DNA of 64,000 nt, from contig NZ_SZZH01000001.1 in assembly GCF_005298075.1 (NCBI RefSeq), positions 1,364,001 through 1,428,000 of the forward strand, in the 5' to 3' direction. The position numbers and the translations under genes were made by a program. A model generated the notes under the pieces. It was not told where the DNA came from. It worked only from the letters and a program-made list of their open reading frames with translations, and searched no databases. The DNA is from Nakamurella flava (GTDB lineage Bacteria > Actinomycetota > Actinomycetes > Mycobacteriales > Nakamurellaceae). Positions 53,031-60,887 of this stretch are shown one piece after another; within the stretch, counting starts at the first letter, position 1, and every line of letters begins with the position of its first letter.

Positions 53031-53627
53031 GTGCAGCCGCCCCCGCCGCCCCGTCGTCGCCGTCGCGCCGGTCGGGCGGCCGGTCCGCCCTCACCCGCTC
53101 CGGAAGGCACGTTCCCGCCGGCGCCGGGTGCGGCGTCCGGTCCGGCCGGCCGGACCGACGACATGGCCACCGCTCCCTACCGGGTGGTCGACCCCGCTTC
53201 CGACGCGGGGACCGCCGCTCCGGTGGTGCCACCGAGCCCGCCCCCGGCGGATGCACGTCGGCGCGGGTTCGGGCCGGGGACCGAGTCGGTCGGCCACTCA
53301 CCCGTCGAGGCCGGTCGCGGTACACGGTGGACCGCGACCGGACGGCGGCGGGGCCCCCGCGACGACCAGGGGGAACGGGCGCTGCGGGCGCTGGCCACCC
53401 AGCGGGGCAGTCAGGTGTCGCCGACGGCCGCACTGCGCGCCCGGGAGGTCGAGGTCCCCACCGCGGACGACCTGGCGGCCGCCGAGCAGGAGATCGTCAT
53501 CGTGCGGCGGAACTACGTGCCGCCGACGGCGCTACCGCCCAGCCGACGGGCCGGGCGGGGCCGCCCGGAGGCGGGTGGCTCGGACCGGCCACGGGCCCGC
53601 GGGTGGGTCGAGCGCGGACTGTCCTGA
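53031..53627 (+). CDS. Pro/Arg-rich hypothetical protein
   Basis: The 198-residue frame (GTG 53031; alternatives GTG 53004 and ATG 53163) codes for a Pro/Arg/Ala-rich, likely disordered protein with one ordered-looking part near the C-terminus: RALRALATQRGSQVSPTAAL and ADDLAAAEQEIVIVRRNYVP. Codon third positions are G/C-rich in this frame, in line with real genes. Not recognised; the first 40 codons may be untranslated. Confidence 0.5.
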   Translation: MQPPPPPRRRRRAGRAAGPPSPAPEGTFPPAPGAASGPAGRTDDMATAPYRVVDPASDAGTAAPVVPPSPPPADARRRGFGPGTESVGHSPVEAGRGTRWTATGRRRGPRDDQGERALRALATQRGSQVSPTAALRAREVEVPTADDLAAAEQEIVIVRRNYVPPTALPPSRRAGRGRPEAGGSDRPRARGWVERGLS

Positions 53628-53689
53628 GCGTCCGGCGCGCGTTCTTGGCTCGGGAGACGGGCCCCGGCGGGTCCCACCGGCTCGGGCGA

Positions 53690-54259
53690 CTAGGGGACGA
53701 CCAGGACCGGGAACTTCTGCCGGGCCACGACCGCCCGGGAGACGGACCCCGACGTGATGCGGTGCAGCACCCCGGCGAACCCGGTGTGCCGCTTGCCCAC
53801 GACCACGCAGGCGGCGTCCCGCTCCTCGGCGATCCGGACCAGCTCGCTACCGGCCTCACCGGTCGTCGACAGCAGCTCCCACTCCACGCCCGCCAGATCG
53901 GGCGAGGACGAGAAGGTGCGCACGAGATCGGCCTCGACCGCGTCCTCGGCCTCGTCGTTCACGCCCATCTCCTCCGGGATGGGGACGTACCCCTCGACCA
54001 TCGGCATGGCGCGCCGGCGGACGTGGATGAGCAGCAGCGGTTGTCCAGTCGCCCGGGCCAGGAACACCGCGGCCCGCAGGGGCCGCGCACACGCGGATGC
54101 CTCGTCGACACCGACGATGACCGGCCCGCTGCGCAGGCTGGGCGGCAGCGGGATCCCCGTCGGGGAGTACCGCACTGGCGGCTCGCCGGCCCCGGACGTC
54201 CCGGGGGCGGAGGTCCGGTCGTCGGCCGGAATGGTGGAGTGTCGATCCTGCGTGGTCAT
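53690..54259 (-). CDS. Universal stress protein, single domain
   Basis: The 189-residue protein has a 40-residue disordered N-terminus and one USP domain (about 45-189): VIVGVDEASACARPLRAAVFLAR (core GVDEASACARPL), VVVGKRHTGFAGVLHRITSGSVSRAVV with the G-x2-G-like loop altered, and a terminal FPVLVVP. It may still bind ATP weakly. It lies just outside the conserved block that begins with the Rv2466c-like gene, on the same strand, 166 bp downstream of it. Confidence 0.88.
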   Translation of the reverse strand: MTTQDRHSTIPADDRTSAPGTSGAGEPPVRYSPTGIPLPPSLRSGPVIVGVDEASACARPLRAAVFLARATGQPLLLIHVRRRAMPMVEGYVPIPEEMGVNDEAEDAVEADLVRTFSSSPDLAGVEWELLSTTGEAGSELVRIAEERDAACVVVGKRHTGFAGVLHRITSGSVSRAVVARQKFPVLVVP

Positions 54260-54326
54260 GACGCACCTCCCGAACCCGGTGGTGCACAGGGTGCGGGTTG
54301 CACCACGCGGCCACCGTTCCCATTGT

Positions 54327-54348
54327 GCCTCCGGCCAGGCCCGGAGGC
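54327..54348 (-). terminator. Hairpin after Rv2466c-like gene
   Basis: GCCTCCGG (54327-54334) and CCGGAGGC (54341-54348) form a perfect 8-bp stem with a 6-base loop, 78 bp beyond the stop at 54426. Confidence 0.45.
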
Positions 54349-54425
54349 GTCGTCGACCCGGCGACGGTCCCCCTGACGGACGCCCCGTCGAGGTCCCACC
54401 GCCGATCCCCCGCCCGCCCGGAGGG

Positions 54426-55115
54426 TCAGTCGAAGGTCGGGTCCTCGGAGCGTGTGCGCTTGAGCTCGAAGAAGTGCGGATACTCGGCCAGGGTCACCGA
54501 CGCGTCCCACAGCTTGCCGGCCTCCTCGCCGCGCGGGATCCGGGTCAGCACGGGTCCGAAGAAGGCGATGCCGTTGATGTGGATGGTCGGCGTGCCGACG
54601 TCGTCGCCGACCGCGTCCATCCCGGCATGGTGGCTGGCCCGCAGGGTGGCGTCCAGCGCGTCCGACCCGGCCGCGTCGGCCAGGTCGGCCGGGAGGTCCA
54701 GCTCGGCCAGCGACTGCTCGATGACCGACGGCAGGTCCTTGTTGTTCTGGTTGTGGATACGCGTGCCCATCGCGGTGTAGAGCGGGGACAGGATCTCGTC
54801 GCCCTTGAGTTCCGCCGCGGCGATGGCCACCCGCACCGGGCCCCACGCCTTGGTCATCAGCCGCTGGTAGTTCTCCGGGAGGTCCCGGCCCTCGTTCAGC
54901 ACGGACAGGCTCATCACGTGGAAGTGCACCTCGATGTCGCGGACCTTCTCGACCTCGAGGATCCAGCGGGAGGTGATCCAGCAGAACGGGCACAGCGGAT
55001 CGAACCAGAAATCGGCGCGGTCCTTGCCGCCGGCCGCGGCCTGCTGGTCGGCGTGGGCGGCCTCCGCGGCCGGGTCGTGCGCGGTGGACGAGGGGACGGA
55101 GCTGGTGTCGGTCAT
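54426..55115 (-). CDS. Mycothiol-dependent DsbA-like oxidoreductase (Rv2466c-like)
   Basis: The 229-residue protein matches the Rv2466c family almost throughout: [20 protein letters not shown] (active-site Cys42-Pro-Phe-Cys45), [57 protein letters not shown] and the C-terminal [14 protein letters not shown]. Rv2466c is a mycothiol-dependent reductase that also activates nitro prodrugs. This variant has a 30-residue Ala/Gln-rich N-terminal extension. GGGAG precedes ATG 55115. Divergent from pepN as in mycobacteria. Confidence 0.95.
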   Translation of the reverse strand: MTDTSSVPSSTAHDPAAEAAHADQQAAAGGKDRADFWFDPLCPFCWITSRWILEVEKVRDIEVHFHVMSLSVLNEGRDLPENYQRLMTKAWGPVRVAIAAAELKGDEILSPLYTAMGTRIHNQNNKDLPSVIEQSLAELDLPADLADAAGSDALDATLRASHHAGMDAVGDDVGTPTIHINGIAFFGPVLTRIPRGEEAGKLWDASVTLAEYPHFFELKRTRSEDPTFD

Positions 55116-55298
55116 GACACTCCCTGGGGAACGAGTGGGCTGGTGGATCGGTTCGGCCGGTCGGCACCGGGCACAACCACCCGGGCCTTATAGGTTGTTC
55201 CCGAAGCCGGGCCACCTTGATCATCGCCCGCCCAGGCACCCGGACGGCGGCCGGGCCACATTCGTGATCCCACCGGAAACCAGAACGAAGGATGCCGC

Positions 55299-57872
55299 AT
55301 GGTGCAGACCCCGAACCTCACCCGCGATCAGGCGACCGAACGGTCGGAGATCGTACGAACCGACAGCTACGACATCCAGTTGGACGTCACCGACGGGGCC
55401 GGCGGCCCCGGGACGAAGACCTTCGCCACCCGCACCACCCTCCGGTTCGGCGCGACGGCCGGCGCCTCGACCTTTGTGGACTTCGTCGGCGACGGCATCC
55501 GGTCGGCCACCCTCAACGGTCGCGCCCTGGACGTCGACGGCTGGACCAACGTCGGCGGTCTGGCGCTGCCCGACCTGGCCGACGACAACGAGCTCGTCGT
55601 GGACGCCGACGGCCTTTACACCAACAGTGGCGAGGGCCTGCACCGCTTCGTCGACCCGGTCGACGGGCAGACCTACCTCTACACGCAGTTCGAGACGGCG
55701 GACGCCAAGCGGATGTTCGCCTGCTTCGACCAGCCCGATCTCAAGGCCCGCTTCACCGTCACCGTGACCGCCCCGGCGGGCTGGCACGTCGTCTCCAACG
55801 GCGCCGCCTCCGGTGACCCGGAGGACGGTCCGGCCGGATCGCAGGTGCACCGGTTCGTCACCACCGAGCCGATGAGCACCTACATCACCGCGCTCGTCGC
55901 CGGCCCGTACCACGTGGTCCGGGACTCCCACGACGGGATCGACCTCGGGCTCTACTGCCGGGCGACGCTGGCCGAGTTCCTGGACGCCGAGCGGCTTTTC
56001 ACCGAGACCAAGCAGGGCTTCGACTTCTACCACCGGAACTTCGGCATCCGGTACCCGTTCGGCAAGTACGACCAGCTGTTCGTCCCCGAGTTCAACGCCG
56101 GGGCCATGGAGAACGCCGGTTGCGTCACCTACCGCGAGGAGTACGTCTTCCGCTCGCGGGTGACCCGCTACCTCTACGAGCGGCGCTGCGAGACGGTGCT
56201 GCACGAGATGGCCCACATGTGGTTCGGCGACCTGGTGACGATGCGGTGGTGGGACGACCTGTGGCTGAACGAGTCGTTCGCCACCTGGGCGTCCGTGCTG
56301 TGCCAGGCCTCGGCCACCGAGTACACGAGCGCCTGGACGACGTTCGCCAGCGTCGAGAAGTCGTGGGCGTACGTGCAGGACCAGCTGCCGTCGACGCACC
56401 CGATCTCGGCGGACATGGTCGATCTGCGGGCGGTCGAGGTGAACTTCGACGGGATCACCTACGCCAAGGGCGCGAGCGTCCTCAAGCAGCTCGCCGCCTA
56501 CGTCGGGCTCGAGGAGTTCCTGTCCGGTCTGCGCCACTACTTCCAGGCCCACCAGTTCGGCAACGCCACGCTGGCCGACCTGCTGTCCGCACTGGAGGAG
56601 ACCTCCGGTCGCGACCTGGGCGAGTGGTCCAGGGCCTGGTTGACCACCACCGGCATCAACACGATCAGCGCGGACTTCGACACCGAGACCGGCGAGGACG
56701 GGGCGGAGGTCTTCAGCCGCTTCGAGCTCGTCCAGCACGGCGCCGAACCGGGCGCCGGGGAACTGCGGCCGCACCGGCTCGCCGTCGGTGTCTACGACAC
56801 CACCGAGGCCGGCGCGTTGAAGCGGATCAAGCGGGTCGAGCTGGACGTCACCACCGAACGCACCCCGGTGCCGGATCTGGTGGGCACGCCGCGCGGCCGG
56901 CTGGTGCTGGTCAACGACGACGACCTGACCTATTGCAAGGCCCGGCTGGACGCCGACTCACTCAGCACGGTCATCGAGGGCATCGGGACGGTCGGCGACT
57001 CGCTGGCGCGCACGCTGCTGTGGTCGGCGGTGTGGGAGATGACCCGTGACGGGTTGATGCGGGCCCGGGACTTCATCACCCTGGCCGCCCGCGGCATGCA
57101 GAACGAGGACCAGAGCGGCGTGCTCGAGCGCGTCTACGCGCAGCTCCAGTTGTCGGTCGGTGCCTACGCCGACCCGGCCTGGGCGGCCGAGGAAGGCTGG
57201 CCGCAGGTCCGTCGGGCGCTGCTGGACGCGGCGCTCGGGGCGGAACCGGGCAGCGACACCCAGCTGTCGGCCGTTCAGGCCCTGGCCGCCTGCTCGCTGA
57301 GCCCCGACGAACTGGACGTCATCGCCGGCTGGCGGTCGGGCGAACGACCCCTGCCCGGCCTCACCGTCGACACCGACCTGTCCTGGACCCTCCTCGGGGC
57401 GCTGGTCGCGCACGGGCGCGCCGGTGCCGGCGAGATCGACGAGGCCGCCGCAGCCGACGCGACCGCCTCCGGCGAGCGCCGTGCGGTACAGGCCCGGGCG
57501 CTGGTTCCCACCGCGGAGAACAAGCGCGCGGTGTGGGATCAGATCTTCGGGGAGGACACCCTGGCCAACGCCCTGGTGAACGCGGCGATGGCCGGCTTCG
57601 CCCACCCCGCCCAGACCGAGTTGCTGCTGCCGTACACCGAGCAGTACTTCGAGCAGGTGCCGGCCCTGTGGGAGGGCCGGTCGTCGGAGATCGCCAAGCG
57701 GGTCACCACCGGGCTCTACCCGAGGTGGGACGTCTCGGAGCGGACGGCCGAGCTGGCCCGCGCCTTCGAGGCCGGTGACGCCCAGCAGCCGGCACGGCGA
57801 CTGGTCTCCGAGGGCCGGGCCGGGACCGAGCGGGCTCTGCGGGCACGCGCCGCGGACGCCGGCTCCCGCTGA
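55299..57872 (+). CDS. pepN: Aminopeptidase N (M1 metallopeptidase)
   Basis: The 857-residue protein has the M1 layout: N-terminal beta domain, exopeptidase motif GAMENAG (about 268), zinc motif HEMAHMWFGDLVT with the downstream Glu in LWLNESFATW, and an ERAP1-like C-terminal helical domain. Length matches actinobacterial PepN. It removes N-terminal residues from peptides in the cytoplasm. GAAGGA lies before ATG 55299. Order and orientation relative to the Rv2466c-like and DUF5130 genes match M. tuberculosis Rv2466c-Rv2467-Rv2468c. Confidence 0.97.
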   Translation: MVQTPNLTRDQATERSEIVRTDSYDIQLDVTDGAGGPGTKTFATRTTLRFGATAGASTFVDFVGDGIRSATLNGRALDVDGWTNVGGLALPDLADDNELVVDADGLYTNSGEGLHRFVDPVDGQTYLYTQFETADAKRMFACFDQPDLKARFTVTVTAPAGWHVVSNGAASGDPEDGPAGSQVHRFVTTEPMSTYITALVAGPYHVVRDSHDGIDLGLYCRATLAEFLDAERLFTETKQGFDFYHRNFGIRYPFGKYDQLFVPEFNAGAMENAGCVTYREEYVFRSRVTRYLYERRCETVLHEMAHMWFGDLVTMRWWDDLWLNESFATWASVLCQASATEYTSAWTTFASVEKSWAYVQDQLPSTHPISADMVDLRAVEVNFDGITYAKGASVLKQLAAYVGLEEFLSGLRHYFQAHQFGNATLADLLSALEETSGRDLGEWSRAWLTTTGINTISADFDTETGEDGAEVFSRFELVQHGAEPGAGELRPHRLAVGVYDTTEAGALKRIKRVELDVTTERTPVPDLVGTPRGRLVLVNDDDLTYCKARLDADSLSTVIEGIGTVGDSLARTLLWSAVWEMTRDGLMRARDFITLAARGMQNEDQSGVLERVYAQLQLSVGAYADPAWAAEEGWPQVRRALLDAALGAEPGSDTQLSAVQALAACSLSPDELDVIAGWRSGERPLPGLTVDTDLSWTLLGALVAHGRAGAGEIDEAAAADATASGERRAVQARALVPTAENKRAVWDQIFGEDTLANALVNAAMAGFAHPAQTELLLPYTEQYFEQVPALWEGRSSEIAKRVTTGLYPRWDVSERTAELARAFEAGDAQQPARRLVSEGRAGTERALRARAADAGSR

Positions 57873-57890
57873 TCGGGACGACCGGTACCG

Positions 57891-57944
57891 ACGACACAAG
57901 GGCCGGGTCCCGGGGGTCACCCCCGGACCCGGCCCTTGTGTCGT
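57891..57944. terminator. Long bidirectional hairpin between pepN and DUF5130 gene
   Basis: The arms 57891-57910 and 57925-57944 are complementary over 20 bp (ACGACACAAGGGCCGGGTCC on the left), with extra pairing GGGGGT/ACCCCC next to the loop. It lies 18 bp after the pepN stop and 8 bp before the DUF5130 stop on the other strand, so it ends both transcripts. It is the strongest hairpin in the window. Confidence 0.9.
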
Positions 57945-57952
57945 TCGGTGAT

Positions 57953-58411
57953 CTACCAGGTGGCCCGTTCGGGCAGGATGCCAGCCTGGTCGGCGAGGAT
58001 CCGGACCCCGGTGGCCAGCGCCCCGGGAAGGTCGCCCTCGGAGCACGACGCCACGACCGCGAGCACGGCCAGCCGGGCGGCCCGGTCACTGACCCGCCGG
58101 ACGGCCTCGGTACCGGTCACGACCTCGACGACGTGCTGGCCGGGTGAGACGGCGAGCAGCACGGCCGACGGCGCGTCGGCGCCCAGACCCGATAGCAAGT
58201 TGTCCGCGGTGGCCCGGGTGTTCTCCCCCAGGTCGCCCAGGTAGACCGAGAACCGCAGACCGGTGGACAGCTCGGCGCGGTAGATGACGTCGTCGAGGAA
58301 CTCACGCTGGGAGGACGTCAGGGGCTCCCGGACCGCCGGGGTCGGGCCGACCTGCGGATCCCAGTTGCCCAGGGCGGACGGGTTGGCGACGGCTACTTCA
58401 CCATGTGCCAC
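57953..58411 (-). CDS. DUF5130 (TPM-like) protein
   Basis: The 152-residue protein contains the actinobacterial DUF5130 pattern: LTSSQREFLDDVIYRAELSTGLRFSVYLGDLG (cited as EFLDDVIYRAELSTGLRFSV), VLLAVSPGQHVVEVVTG and AVLAVVASCSEGDLPGAL. It resembles the TPM/phosphatase-like fold of unknown function. GTG 58411 follows GGAGG at 5 bp and is preferred over GTG 58423. It overlaps the 3' end of the small membrane gene at 58398. Equivalent to Rv2468c by position. Confidence 0.88.
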   Translation of the reverse strand: MAHGEVAVANPSALGNWDPQVGPTPAVREPLTSSQREFLDDVIYRAELSTGLRFSVYLGDLGENTRATADNLLSGLGADAPSAVLLAVSPGQHVVEVVTGTEAVRRVSDRAARLAVLAVVASCSEGDLPGALATGVRILADQAGILPERATW

Positions 58412-58637
58412 GGGCACCTCCACGAGTCGAGCCGGACGTGGCGGCCGCGCCGCCCGCGCCGGGAACCGCGACGGGCTGATCGCCCGCCCACCACTGCGGT
58501 GCGTACTGCCACTCCTGGCCGACCTTATAGGCCTGGTGCCGACGGGCTCGACCCGTCGTGAACACGAACAGAGCCATCCCCAGGTAGATGAGGACGGGAC
58601 CCCCGACGAAGACCAGGAGGGTCTGCAGGATCGTCAT
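58398..58637 (-). CDS. Small membrane protein coupled to DUF5130
   Basis: The 79-residue protein has one membrane helix (about 3-27) followed by GRARRHQAYKVGQEWQYAPQWW and a Gly/Ala-rich tail. The pairing of such a short protein with DUF5130 downstream of pepN is seen in other actinobacteria. Its last 14 bp overlap the DUF5130 start, so the two are translationally coupled. Function unknown. Confidence 0.78.
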   Translation of the reverse strand: MTILQTLLVFVGGPVLIYLGMALFVFTTGRARRHQAYKVGQEWQYAPQWWAGDQPVAVPGAGGAAATSGSTRGGARGTW

Positions 58638-58699
58638 GGCCGTTACGGTATCGGACCGGTCCCCCGGCGGCCGGATCGACCCGGGGAACGACCTTCGTC

Positions 58700-60010
58700 C
58701 TAGCGCCCCGCCCCGTCCCCGGTCCCGCCGGTCGGGTCCGGGGCCGGCGCCTCGTCGTCCATTCCACGGGGCTCGGTCGACCAGAACGACCGGGCGACGG
58801 CCAGTCCGGCGACCGCGGTGACCACTCCGGCGATGAGGAACACCATCGGGACGCCCAGGTGCTCACCCAGCGTTCCCCCGAGACCGGCACCGATGGGCAG
58901 CACACCCCAGGCGACGACTCGGAACGCGCTCGAGACGCGGCCGATCATGGCGTGCGGGGTCTGGCGCTGGCGCCGGGTCGCCGACAACACGTTCCAGGTT
59001 CCCCCGGCCAACCCGAGCAGCGCGTAGGCGGCCAGCGCCACGCCCACGGCCGGCCATAGTCCCAGCAGGACCATCGCCAGGGCGAGGCCGGCGATGGCCA
59101 GCACCATGATCTGACCGCCGCGCAGGCGCCGCAGGAACCGGCCGACCAGGGCGGCGGCCAACAGCGTGCCGACGGAGTAGGCGGCCAGCAGGGTCGGGTA
59201 GAACTGCTCGGGCATCGCGAGCACCTGGGTGCTGTAGAGCACCAGCACCGCGTCGGCGGCCGCGTTCGCCATGGCCAGGACGGCGACGGTCAGCACCAGG
59301 GTGCGCAGCACGTCGTCCCGGACCAGGCGGGACAATCCGGCCCGGATGTCGGCGAGCGGATGGTCGGTCGAGGTGGTGTCGGGATCGCCGCGGGTCGCCG
59401 GCAACCGCAGGACGGCTGCGGTGGCGACGAGGAACGCGGCCGCCGAGAAGGCGAACGGCAACCACGGGGCGAGGACGAATAGCACACCCGCCGACAGCGG
59501 CCCGGCGAGATCCAGCGCCAGGGTCTCGACGGTGACGAAGCGGGCGTTGGCCCGTTCGAGCCCGTTCCGGGGGACGACCCGGAGCAGCAGGGTCTGCGAG
59601 GCGGCGTCGCCCATCGTCTCGACCGCGGTGATGGCGAAACCGACCACGCAGAGCGTGGCGATGCCCACGCCCGGCGAGAACGGCCCACCGCCCCGAGCCA
59701 GGCCCCCGGCGATCAGACCGACGACCGCCAGCGTCAACAGGGCACGCAGGAGGTGGGCGACGACGAGCAGGGTGCGCGCGTTGCGGCGGTCGACGAGCAC
59801 TCCGGCCGGTACGGCCAGCAGCAGCCAGGGCAGTGCGGTGATGGCGGCGACGAGACCGACCGCACCGGGAGAGGGATCGACCGACACCGTGAGAAGGGGC
59901 AACGCGACGACCCGGATGCCGTCCCCGGTCATCGAGCCGGTCCAGGACAGCACCAGACGGCGGAACTCCTGTCCGCCAACCGGCAAGGAGGCGGGCTCCG
60001 ACCTCGGCAC
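58700..60010 (-). CDS. MFS transporter, EntS-like exporter
   Basis: The 436-residue protein has twelve membrane helices and MFS loop motifs (GVLVDRRNARTLLVVAHLLRA, cited as GVLVDRRNARTLL, between helices 2 and 3; GRFLRRLRGG between 8 and 9). It resembles the EntS/MFS_3 group that exports siderophores or antibiotics. GTG 60010 has GGAGG upstream. No counterpart is expected at this place in the mycobacterial block. It lies next to the RGSRIG peptide genes and transcribes away from them, so it is a candidate exporter or immunity pump for them; that link is inference. Confidence 0.88.
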   Translation of the reverse strand: MPRSEPASLPVGGQEFRRLVLSWTGSMTGDGIRVVALPLLTVSVDPSPGAVGLVAAITALPWLLLAVPAGVLVDRRNARTLLVVAHLLRALLTLAVVGLIAGGLARGGGPFSPGVGIATLCVVGFAITAVETMGDAASQTLLLRVVPRNGLERANARFVTVETLALDLAGPLSAGVLFVLAPWLPFAFSAAAFLVATAAVLRLPATRGDPDTTSTDHPLADIRAGLSRLVRDDVLRTLVLTVAVLAMANAAADAVLVLYSTQVLAMPEQFYPTLLAAYSVGTLLAAALVGRFLRRLRGGQIMVLAIAGLALAMVLLGLWPAVGVALAAYALLGLAGGTWNVLSATRRQRQTPHAMIGRVSSAFRVVAWGVLPIGAGLGGTLGEHLGVPMVFLIAGVVTAVAGLAVARSFWSTEPRGMDDEAPAPDPTGGTGDGAGR

Positions 60011-60040
60011 GCCCCTCCCATCCCGGCCGTCAAGGCACTG

Positions 60041-60055
60041 TTCCAGTAGGTGGAA
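60041..60055. promoter_or_regulatory. Operator-like dyad TTCCA-N5-TGGAA before MFS gene
   Basis: TTCCA (60041-60045) and TGGAA (60051-60055) form a short dyad 31-45 bp upstream of the MFS start, in the gap between the MFS gene and the minus-strand ORF at 60062. A regulator gene for it is not obvious nearby. Confidence 0.4.
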
Positions 60056-60061
60056 TCCCCT

Positions 60062-60376
60062 CTAGGGTGAACCCAGCCACCAACGGATTACGTCTGATCG
60101 GGTGATCCCGACCGATTGCAAGTCGAAATCGCTCGGTTGCACATCACCATGGCCCGCTACCGTCACCGACGGTAAGGCATCGGCGGGGCCAATCAGGTAC
60201 CTGCCGGAAGGCCCCGCATAGTATTCGGTTGTCCCCAAGAGATGTCCGAAGAGCTCACAACCATTGTGTCTCAACAGGTTTCCAATGGCAAATGGCGCGC
60301 ACTCCGATGCAGCCCAGCCGGCGGCTCCCGCCAGAATTTCTCTTTCCGGACACCACGGACAGCAACGAAGACCCAT
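60062..60376 (-). CDS. Low-GC hypothetical ORF with CCPWC motif
   Basis: From ATG 60376 a 104-residue protein is encoded: MGLRCCPWCPEREILAGAAG at the start, then NLLRHNGCELFGHLLG and TTEYYAGPSGRYLIG, ending DVIRWWLGSP. It is not recognised. Third codon positions are only about half G/C, unlike all neighbours, so either the frame is not coding or it was acquired from elsewhere. It runs toward the MFS gene (51 bp gap). Its start is only 18 bp from the start of the RGSRIG peptide 1 gene on the other strand, leaving no room for two separate promoters. Confidence 0.35.
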   Translation of the reverse strand: MGLRCCPWCPEREILAGAAGWAASECAPFAIGNLLRHNGCELFGHLLGTTEYYAGPSGRYLIGPADALPSVTVAGHGDVQPSDFDLQSVGITRSDVIRWWLGSP

Positions 60377-60394
60377 CACCCCAAGGAGTGCCTC

Positions 60395-60526
60395 ATGTCG
60401 GACATCGCCCGCACCGCCCAGTTGACCGTCACTCGCGGTTCGCGTATCGGCCGGGGTTCCCGCATCGGCCGCGGCTCGCGCATCGGCCGTGGCTCGCGCA
60501 TCGGTCGCGGCTCGCGCATCGGCTGA
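60395..60526 (+). CDS. RGSRIG repeat peptide 1 (43 residues)
   Basis: AAGGAG lies 6 bp before ATG 60395. The peptide is MSDIARTAQLTVT followed by exactly five RGSRIG hexapeptides and TGA. The repeat tail is strongly cationic (10 Arg in 30 residues), lacks acidic, aromatic and Cys residues, and has no membrane segment. Codons vary among units (CGC/CGG/CGT, GGT/GGC, TCG/TCC) but every change is synonymous. This pattern indicates a translated, selected product. Candidates are a multi-core ribosomal precursor peptide cut at Arg, a cationic antimicrobial peptide, or a nucleic-acid-binding peptide; none can be proved here. Confidence 0.75.
   Translation: MSDIARTAQLTVTRGSRIGRGSRIGRGSRIGRGSRIGRGSRIG
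60434..60523 (+). repeat. 18-bp tandem repeat array 1 (5 units)
   Basis: Five direct 18-bp units (consensus CGCGGCTCGCGCATCGGC) encode RGSRIG. Units are contiguous with no spacers. Substitutions fall only at synonymous positions. Confidence 0.95.
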
Positions 60527-60639
60527 CCCACCCGAACCGACCGGCTCCCGTAGTACCCCGCCTCCGGCGGCGGCCACGGTCGCTCCCGACCGGCAGGCCC
60601 TCTGATCTGCACTGACACCCTCAGACCCAGGAGAACGAC

Positions 60640-60753
60640 ATGACCTCGAACACCATCACCCGTGGATCCCGCATCGGCCGTGGCTCGCGTATCGGCCGTG
60701 GCTCGCGCATCGGCCGTGGCTCGCGCATCGGCCGTGGATCCCGTATCGGCTGA
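60640..60753 (+). CDS. RGSRIG repeat peptide 2 (37 residues)
   Basis: AGGAG lies 8 bp before ATG 60640. The peptide is MTSNTIT followed by exactly five RGSRIG units and TGA. The leader differs from that of peptide 1 apart from the shared Thr just before the repeats, while the repeat tail is identical at amino-acid level. All five units begin with CGT, and the first and last carry GGA TCC where the middle three have GGC TCG, so the array is not a recent copy of array 1. The two genes are 113 bp apart, same strand, probably co-transcribed. Length preservation at five units in both copies suggests a functional constraint. Confidence 0.75.
   Translation: MTSNTITRGSRIGRGSRIGRGSRIGRGSRIGRGSRIG
60661..60750 (+). 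repeat. 18-bp tandem repeat array 2 (5 units)
   Basis: Five contiguous 18-bp units (consensus CGTGGCTCGCGCATCGGC) encode RGSRIG. Differences from array 1 are again all synonymous. Confidence 0.95.
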
Positions 60754-60766
60754 CCAACTGCCCGTG

Positions 60767-60792
60767 AACCCACCGACCGTTTCGGATGGGTT
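60767..60792 (+). terminator. Weak hairpin after RGSRIG genes
   Basis: AACCCA (60767-60772) pairs with TGGGTT (60787-60792), with CCGA/TCGG pairing possible inside. It lies 13 bp after the stop of peptide 2 and is followed by TTTG. It may end the peptide transcript before the convergent HNH gene. Confidence 0.5.
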
Positions 60793-60887
60793 TGTCCCCC
60801 AGTCGAGTGAACCCCTCCTGAACGAAGTGTCGCCGACGCGCCGCGACCCGTTCAGCACAGCTTCACCGTCCAGTACAGCTCCACCGG

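Noticed and set aside
60434-60750. The 18-bp direct repeats as a CRISPR array
   Set aside because: Units are contiguous and in frame with no unique spacers, and no cas genes are nearby. They are coding repeats.
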